Assembly: GCA_934045075.1 (NCBI GenBank)
Contig: OW203721.1
Span: forward strand, 630,001-694,000
Direction: 5' to 3'
DNA: 64,000 nucleotides
Source: Yponomeuta sedellus
Lineage: Eukaryota; Arthropoda; Insecta; Lepidoptera; Yponomeutidae
Shown here: positions 56,977 to 64,000 of the stretch, piece after piece
Layout of the letters: each line of letters begins with the position of its first letter
Position numbering within the stretch: position 1 is the stretch's first letter
Translations under genes and position numbers: made by a program
The notes under the pieces: model-generated
Databases searched by the model: none
What the model saw: only the letters and a program-made list of their open reading frames with translations
What the model was told of the DNA's origin: nothing

Positions 56977-57325
56977 AAAAAGAGACAATAAAAAGACAGT
57001 GTTATAGTTTTAAATCAACGTTTTAATAAGCAGATCGCTACAGTATTTAGTGCAATGGGCGGCCTTATTGCTAAAAGCAATGCACCCTAAAGGGGCAGGG
57101 GAAGAACAGGGCTTGCCCTTGCCACTGACCTAACAAACCTCATCAACGTTCATTAGTCGTCAGACATTTAATATGTGACGTAATATTGGCCTTTGACATA
57201 TTATTTCACGTTATGCTCAAGAGCGATTTTTAATTTTATAAATGATGGCAAAATTGCTTTTTTCTAGACGACCAGCCCTTTTAGTCGACGCTAAATAAGC
57301 AAGGCACGGACGGTTACGGATGAAT

Positions 57326-57806
57326 CATTTCAAAAAGGTTTTATTAAAAGTAGTACAGAAACTGCGACTAAATAAACTTTACAAGTCCATTACACAATTA
57401 CACGTCCAATTCAAAATCTAGATCGTGTTGGAAATATGAACAAAAACCTTCTAACTTCTAACCTTGCCTTTAGAAAGTTAAAGTAATAGAGTTTACATAT
57501 TTATTATGTACTAGCTGACCCAGCGAACTTCGTACCGCCTAACAGTCGATTCTTTAATTATTATTTTTTTCTCTCTGTAAGAACCATCCTCGTACTTCAA
57601 GGAATATTCTAAAAAAAGAATCACCGAAATCGGTTCAGCTGCTCTCGAGATTTGCGCTTACCAACACATTCAGCGATTCATTTTTATATTATAGATAGAT
57701 GAAACGTAGAACACGTACATTGTTTTCGTTTTAAATCTAGACACCATTGTCGTCTAAATAATCCTCTATGTTATAGTAGCCCTTTTGACACAACGTGTAC
57801 ATTATA
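57326..57806 (-). repeat. LINE N1 3' end interrupted by dispersed repeat S
   Basis: Antisense pieces at 57326-57480 and 57698-57806, separated by a copy of repeat S. Confidence 0.65.
57513..57697 (+). repeat. Dispersed repeat S, second copy
   Basis: Same ends as 33677-33861. It interrupts an antisense LINE N1 3' end. Confidence 0.7.
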
Positions 57807-57812
57807 CGTCAG

Positions 57813-57930
57813 GCTATACTAGTCCACTGCTGGACATAGCCCTCCCCTGATGAGCGCCATAGCGCCTTAAGCTTGCCGCATCCAGCATCTGCCTGCAGTT
57901 TTTCGCAGATCGTCATCCCACCTTAAGTAT
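57813..57930 (-). repeat. LINE 3' end fragment, antisense
   Basis: gtccactgctggacatagcc and ttcgcagatcgtcatcccac, as at 38370. Confidence 0.65.
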
Positions 57931-58376
57931 CATTTCTTTACAACGCCAAGGGACTGCAGACCTGTGCATATGGCTTTAATTTCAAATTATTTAGAAACTT
58001 TTATGGAGAGACATAAAATTTACATCGCTAGATTACCTTATCTCATCTTATCTTACAGGCGTGAGTCTGCGCGGAGGACGTAGTTTAAATATGAAAGTTC
58101 TTTGTAGCTAAAGCGTATCTCTTTTCCATATGCGACGCGGGTAGCAGTTTTATTTGCGTGAAAATAAAACCGGGAGAGTGGTGCAACAGGTCGTTTGTCA
58201 CGTAATACCTACCCGGTACCCACTCCGGGTATGCACTCTATACGTGAGCCGCAATAGACTGGGCGGATGTAAGGGCTTTTAGTGTGTTTGCTGAATAATA
58301 TCAGTGTTATTACAAACTGAGTAATCCGTCAGGGAATATTGTTTTACTATCAGGTTTGAAAGCATTATGGTAGAAG

Positions 58377-58412
58377 CGCTCGTGGCCTAGTCTAACCGAG
58401 TGATTGGAATAG
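58377..58412 (+). repeat. 5S-like SINE head fragment
   Basis: Only agcgctcgtggcctag and the next ~20 bases are present, cut at the gattggaat motif. Confidence 0.6.
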
Positions 58413-58458
58413 GAATCTCTTGCGCTATGGCAAGTAACTAGGGAAGCGCAATGTCGCA

Positions 58459-58554
58459 ATAAAAGTTTTATCCTATTATCGGCTAGTGCCTTCTCGCTTT
58501 ACATCACCGCGTAAAGCGAGATGCCGTTACCCAATAATGAGATAAAACTTTTAT
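58459..58554. mobile_element. Foldback element with ~44-bp arms
   Basis: Arms ataaaagttttatc and tctcgctttac at both ends of each arm. Related pieces at 12614-12690 and 13905-13990. Confidence 0.75.
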
Positions 58555-58599
58555 CCTGACGTTGTGATCCTCAAGCTAGTTGCAATAGCGCAGGACATT

Positions 58600-59055
58600 G
58601 AAATGAAAACGTTTTACTCAAAGTAGCGCAGTAACTGCGGCTTAATGGACGTTACAATTCAAACTTGGAGTCCATTTTAAAATTTAGATTAGTTTGAAGA
58701 AAAAATGGACAAAAAACTCCATACTTGGTCTTTTCAAAGTCCTTAATTAATATAATTAATTAATTAGCCTAATTTATATAAATGCTGTGCTTACCTATAA
58801 GTGGTGTACATACACGTAATTTTATCTTCCTGTAACTACTTTGTACACATGTTCTGTATGTATGCTGTTGGTGTGACTAATAAATAAAATAAAAATAATT
58901 GTTATAAAATATAGAACTCACGTATTGTACTGGCTTTAATTCCAGACATCATTGTCATCTAAATAATCCTTTATGTTTAGTAGCTCTTTTGGCTCAAATT
59001 GAACTTAACACATTTCTTGAATCGCATACCTACGATTGAGCCTATTAGTCAGTTA
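58600..59055 (-). repeat. LINE N1 3' end, antisense
   Basis: gttttactcaaagtagcgca and the UTR, with an AT-rich insertion at about 58755-58905, then the ORF end (catcattgtcatctaaataa). Confidence 0.65.
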
Positions 59056-59143
59056 GGCGCTTAGTCTAAAAAACGGCTCTCTCCAAAACCGCATAATATA
59101 ATTATCTTTTAAGTTTATTCAAGTTTGCGTTCAGTATAATTGG

Positions 59144-59655
59144 TTGTATTGTGTAGCAGTTGTTACCAAATCAAAAATCCCGCAATGTCTAAAGACCAAG
59201 ACATTCAACCAATGTGTCTTGCCCATCCTCACTTACGGGGCCGAAACATGGACGCTCACAAAACAGAACATGCACCGAGTTAAAGTAGCACAGAGAGCTA
59301 TGGAGCGTTCCATGTTGGGCCTTAGACTCGTAGATCGGGTTCCAAATATCGTTATTCGACGTAAAACGAAGGTCGACGATGTAGGGGACCGGATCTCGAG
59401 ACTAAAGTGGAGGTGGGCGGGGCACTTGGCAAGGCGGGAAGACGGCAGGTGGACCAGAGCAGTCACAGAGTGGCGGCCGAGAACGGGAAAGCGGTCGGTG
59501 GGCAGACCAGCGGCCCGATGGTCAGACGATGTGGCAGAGTCAGTGGAGGGTCCTTGGATGAGGATGGCGAGAGACCGTGAGGCTTGGCATAATGGGGAAA
59601 AGGCCTATACCCAGCAGTGGGCAGCGGTGGGCTGATGATGATGATGATGTTACCA
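59144..59655 (+). pseudogene. RTE-type LINE C-terminal end with GAT tail
   Basis: ILTYGAETWTLTKQNMHR, RLKWRWAGHLARREDGRWT and GKRSVGRPAARWSDD are typical of the RTE LINE C-terminus. The stop is at 59633-59635 and overlaps a gatgatgatgat tail. The frame is open, but RT and endonuclease are absent. Confidence 0.85.
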
Positions 59656-59889
59656 AATTGCTTCATCTGCACTGCACTTAATCCTAACTAATGTGTGCTT
59701 CCAAATGTGTAATGTGCACGGGCCAATTGCAGTGGAAGTTTTCGTCAGGCCGCGGCCGACGAGAAAAGTTGTGCGACGCAAACTCCAGTTGGAATGTTTT
59801 AGGAACTGCGCATTATTACGCTCTGCTTTATTTTATACAGCTACGGCAACTACACGGATACCATTTACATTAACCCTTTAAGTATAGTT

Positions 59890-60395
59890 TTTTGGGGTTC
59901 CGTGCCACAAAACGAAAACCTTATAGAAAAAGAAAAGGAACTCTTATAGAATCACTGGATTGTCCGTCCGTCAGTATGCCTGTCAAGACTCTGTATCATG
60001 GAAACGAGTGGACATATCTAGTTAAAAATCAAATCGTACACTAAAGTATATAGTCGCACGAAGTTGTGAAAACATCACACGTCTTAGTGAATGCAAAAAA
60101 ACTGTTACGGTCGTTTATGTCGCAAAAAACGTATAATTCTACACTAAAGGGAACAAAAATTCTTCCTGTTGACCTGGAGCTATGAAATTTGATAAGTAAT
60201 ATCGTCTTATACCCTATTTATAAAAAAAAATCTGAATACTTTACATTTGTAATCAAATCATAAAAACTAATTATTAAGTCAGAAAAAACTGCGAGACTCA
60301 ATTCCTAAGCTATTTATTTATGTAACTAACTTCCTACATTTTTGCAGGAAAACCTCGGTGAATGAGTCCGGCTCGCACTTGGCCGGTCTCTCTGT
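59890..60395 (+). repeat. Dispersed repeat W, second copy
   Basis: Starts ttttttggggttccgtgcca and runs to aaaacctcggtgaatgagtc. Same order of blocks as 9975-10471. Confidence 0.6.
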
Positions 60396-60972
60396 ATTTA
60401 GTAACTAAATTGAAAAGTTCAGAGCAAAGGAAATTAATTAATAAAATAAACGTGTAAAAAAAAAATAACTGAGAAGAAAACCTGCTAAAGACTCTTTGTT
60501 TCGTAGACTCATAATAATGCAGCATGTATACGTCATCACTGTAGAGCCCAGGCCAGGCCCAGGACGTAAGTACCTTCCTACAAATTTGTACAGAACCCTC
60601 AGTGCGTAAGTTCGACTCGCACTTGAGTCGGACTTCTGTTCCACCTCACAACGTATGTTTAAATACAGATGTAGTTTAAAATTGTACCCGATATTTAAAT
60701 GGCAATGTTATGTTCGTCTTGATAAGCATATTACAGATTTTAAAGTGAGTAATACGTTTGTCGATACCGGCACCTGTGTGAGTGCACATTGCACAATAAA
60801 GGACATCCAATTTTGCCCACCCCAACCCCCAACCCTTACGCCCTCCCTCATCCCACGCCGCTACCTACGCACGCATGTAAGTACAGTCGACCACGTAACA
60901 ACCTCTACTTAGTTACGTTACTGAATACTTTACATCTACATTTAAATAGTAGCTGTACTGGGTTATGTACTC

Positions 60973-61128
60973 GTTAAGCCAAGTCAGAGGCCTTAAGGCG
61001 GCTTAAAAATTTCCGACAGCCACTAGTCTTGTAAGCCTCCACCAATCCGGACTTGGCACCCGTGGCTCCAGTATGGTCTATACCTTCCTCAGGGAAGAGA
61101 CCCGTGGTCCTCGGTGGGGCCATAATGG
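60973..61128 (+). repeat. 5S-like SINE fragment
   Basis: Body and 3' end of the ccgaggggc-type variant. A gat repeat follows. Confidence 0.65.
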
Positions 61129-61379
61129 GTTGATGATGATGATGTACTGGATAATTTACGTGAGTTGTAAAGCTAACGATATTTGATTTACCGAACACGA
61201 TCCATTTATGTCAAACAAGAAAGATGTCATGTTGTAATAGTACATTACACAACTAGGGTGGTAATACAAAGAAAGGCCGAGATCGCAGAAGTTTGCGGCC
61301 CGAGCTGCAAGTGAGGGACGTAAATATTCGGTCGAGAGCTTTCTTTATTAACTCCCGTGTTGTGTACATCTTTTTATGT

Positions 61380-61451
61380 CTACACTTGGCCAGAAAGCGG
61401 CTTTTTCCGTACGCGCAGCGTGCGGAAAAAGCCACTTTATTGCCAGGTGTG
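61380..61451. repeat. Long hairpin, ~33-bp arms
   Basis: Arms contain gcggctttttccg and acacttggcca with few mismatches, centred on gcagc. Confidence 0.8.
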
Positions 61452-61599
61452 GCATAAATATTATTTTAATGTAGAAATTCTTAGAGCAAACGGAATTCGA
61501 TTAATCAAGATTAGGTGATTACATACCTAGGTGTGAAGTTAATTAGGGTAACCAGGATTTGATTTATCAAAATTAGGTGTAACGATTAGGTGTAAGTTA

Positions 61600-61845
61600 T
61601 CGATATAGCTCAGAGAATCAGTAAGCTGAAGTGGCAGTGGGCTGGCCATATCTCGCGAAGTATCGACAACCATTGGAGTAAACGTGTTCTTAGGACGCCC
61701 TCCGACCAGGTGGAATGACGATCTGCGAAAAACTGCCAGCAGATGCTGGATGCGGCAAGCTGAAGACAGGGCGCTATGGCGCTCATTAGGGGAGGGCTAT
61801 GTCCGGCAGTGGACTACATAATATAGCCTAAAGATAAAGAAGAAG
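61600..61845 (+). pseudogene. LINE C-terminal end with AAG-rich tail
   Basis: Encodes ISKLKWQWAGHISRSIDN and WSKRVLRTPSDQ before a stop. The 3' part (ggcgctcattaggggagggc) also occurs at 9874, 16313 (antisense), 38370 (antisense), 41245 and 57813 (antisense). Confidence 0.7.
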
Positions 61846-62178
61846 GTGTAACGTGACATTGGTGTGAAGTTATTTCGGTGCAATAAAACTTCGTACAGTA
61901 GTGACTTAGATGAATCGTGTTCGGTGAATCAAACATCGACCAAATGGTTTTAGACATAGCGCAAGTACCCAGCTGTACCACGACGCAGCTGCAGAGTGCA
62001 CCTCGTGCGTTTTATTTATGAGATTCTCACAATAACCTGTGAATTCGCTGTGAAACCGGCAATTTTATCAAACATTCCTGCATCTAGGTATCATATTGCA
62101 TTTCCCTTCTGTTATCAAAATCTCGTCGGATACCGGAAGCGTCTCTAGAAAATTTCCAGCCCGATACAAACTTTGTAT

Positions 62179-62570
62179 CCTAGGCGAACCGAGTGATTGG
62201 ACCTAGGCGAACCGAGTGATTGGACCTAGGCGAACCGAGTGATTGGAATTAATCACTTGGTTAAGCAACAACAGGCGCAGTCAGGTACGGGATGGGTGAG
62301 CGTCCCGTGACTACCGCTAGTGGCATTTTTCCGAGCGCTCCCGTGCTTCGCAAGGCACGCTAAGCCGTTCGTGCCGGCTGTCACATAACGGCAGACGTTA
62401 AGCCATGTCAGACAGAGGCCTTATGGGCGGCTTGATAACTTCTGACAGTAAGACCCGCCACTGTCTTACAATCCTCCACCAACCCGGACTTGGCCCGTGG
62501 TGGAGTATGGCCTAACCTTCCTGTGATGCAGGAAGAGACCCGTGCCCCAGCAGTGGGGGCATACAGAGTT
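62179..62570 (+). mobile_element. Full-length 5S-like SINE with triplicated head
   Basis: The segment cctaggcgaaccgagtgatt plus three bases occurs three times in tandem (about 62179-62247), followed by a complete promoter-like block, spacer, body and 3' end. Confidence 0.8.
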
Positions 62571-62574
62571 GCAA

Positions 62575-64000
62575 TCGAAAGAATGTGGTGGTCTCTAGAT
62601 AAATAGTCTTACTATAGTTAGACTAACACACAAGAGTAATAAGATGCCCACTTAGATGCGAAAAGTTTTCCTTCATAACATAAAATATTTCTTCAATAAA
62701 TCTATCAATCTTTGACAAACAGCTTTGACGTTCATTAAGCAAATATTTTTTCATCCCACCATCTCGGAAAGAGTATTTTTAATCTTCAATATCTGAGTGC
62801 AAAAGCCGTTTTTATTCTCTAGAGGATAAAGTAAATTGAATTTAGAACATCATGTGCACTAAGTTTGTGAATTAAAAAAATATTACACTCAATTTAAATA
62901 ACTGTAGCAACGTTACTTTAAAATTTTTCTAATTATACCTTAGTATTATTTTGTTATAATTTAAAGATTATTCTGTAATACTTACATAATGTAGTAATTA
63001 ATACCTCAACTTAAATAAATGTGTACCTATCTTGTAATTGTAAACGTTTTTTTTTTGCATTTAGTCATTTCCTCGCTGAGGTGGAATGAAAAGTTACGTG
63101 TTGCACTCGAGTGCAAAGATTTTTCACCTCGTGCGCTTTTGATTCCCTCGCTAACGCTCAGGATTCTAATTTTGAATCACTCGCTGCGCGTGTTAGCCAA
63201 TTACAGGTGAGCACATTACATAATGTATCTAATGTTTTTTTTAATAGTATTCTATACACATTGGTAGGACTTGACACTGTGCTAAAGCGTCAGACGGTAC
63301 CGGGTATATTATATACTACAATTCATTGTAACTATTACTAACAATAAAACATTTAACATTTAATGAATACGGGGGAACTTTTTATTTTTATTGGAAAACT
63401 TTAGATATATACCTTTAAAATTGGACAAACTATAAATCTAAGCAGCTGGACGAGATTTATCGGACGAGTCGTCTCGTCCGATCTAACTAGATCTAATAGT
63501 CGAGACTAACAAAGGACATAAACAGAGCCCACTGTTGGGCATAGCCCACTTCTGAGAGAGAAGGTTTTTCCAATATAACTTAGAAACAGCGACTCAATCA
63601 ACGTAACAAGTTGAACTAATTGTGTATTGCAAAATCTTCCACCCTATATTATTTTAAAACTCTCTGTGCGCATGCGACATCCAGTCAGGTTTTTTTGTGA
63701 GTTGATTCCTTATAAAAGGTTGTTTGTATTGACGCGGGTAGAGGCATACCTCCCTTTTACAAGAAGTTAATATCCCACCCTGTAGGTAGATACAAAAAAC
63801 GCGTTCTCCGGGAAATGCATAAATACATCGATATCGGCACTCTGTGAGAGCAGCTTATCCTTTGTCAAAGGCTGTGTCCTGATTGAACCAAACTGTTTAC
63901 ATGGCGACTGTTTCTCGTACAAGAACAATAATATGTAGGTACTCCAATACTCAATCATTTATTGCATTCCACAGATGGGATTTAAACTTAATAAATATGA
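62575..64000. other. No recognised gene
   Basis: A diverged LINE tail at about 62690-62800 and a cctcgct-type foldback remnant at about 63070-63210. The remainder is AT-rich and unassigned. Confidence 0.4.

Noticed and set aside
50719..64000. Search for the next FHOD exon (FH3 region)
   Set aside because: No segment with the expected RTQLSVRVH or SLKQIFQDDKDL-type sequence was found; it probably lies beyond the window.

Overview
This is nuclear DNA from an insect, most probably a moth or butterfly. It is AT-rich, carries spliceosomal introns, and is dominated by retroposons, foldback elements and one Kabuki/CsRn1-like LTR retrotransposon. No bacterial-type operons, CRISPR arrays or rRNA operons were seen. 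The species cannot be named from sequence alone.

Host gene. Two exons of one conserved gene were found on the + strand: 22840-23064 and 50609-50718. Joined in phase 0 they encode the N-terminal GTPase-binding-type domain of an FHOD-family formin (Drosophila Fhos, vertebrate FHOD1/FHOD3). The intron between them is about 27.5 kb, and at least 13 kb of the next intron follows. A CpG-rich stretch near 20.6-20.8 kb is a weak candidate for the promoter or 5' UTR. Everything else is intronic or upstream DNA filled with mobile elements.

Layout. 1-22 kb: upstream DNA with 5S rRNA-like SINEs, tRNA-like SINEs, 5'-truncated LINE ends, foldback elements and a ~108-bp tandem repeat. 22.8-23.1 kb: first recognised Fhos coding exon. 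25.06-31.23 kb: a complete Ty3/Gypsy-type element with identical 295-bp LTRs, a CCTG target duplication, intact gag and pol, and an unusual ~0.9-kb very GC-rich leader. 31.5-50 kb: SINEs, a ~260-bp CATA microsatellite, a cluster of terminal-inverted-repeat (TIR) elements at 40-45.6 kb, and a 5'-truncated LINE with a reverse transcriptase (RT) region at 46.4-47.7 kb. 50.6-50.7 kb: second Fhos exon. 51.2-52.3 kb: antisense LINE RT remnant. 54.7-56.2 kb: antisense, intron-containing pseudogene of a Myb/SANT (zeste-like) protein. 57-64 kb: more LINE ends, SINEs and foldbacks.

Most notable. (i) A SINE family whose head matches 5S rRNA internal promoter elements, including a head-only 105-bp copy with a perfect 12-bp target-site duplication (TSD). 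(ii) A tRNA-like SINE family that repeatedly appears as palindromes or with inverted 3' ends, flanked by 10-14 bp TSDs. (iii) The young LTR retrotransposon in an Fhos intron with its GC-rich leader. Nested insertions with TSDs give relative ages: tRNA-like SINE into 5S-like SINE, and 5S-like SINE into LINE tails.
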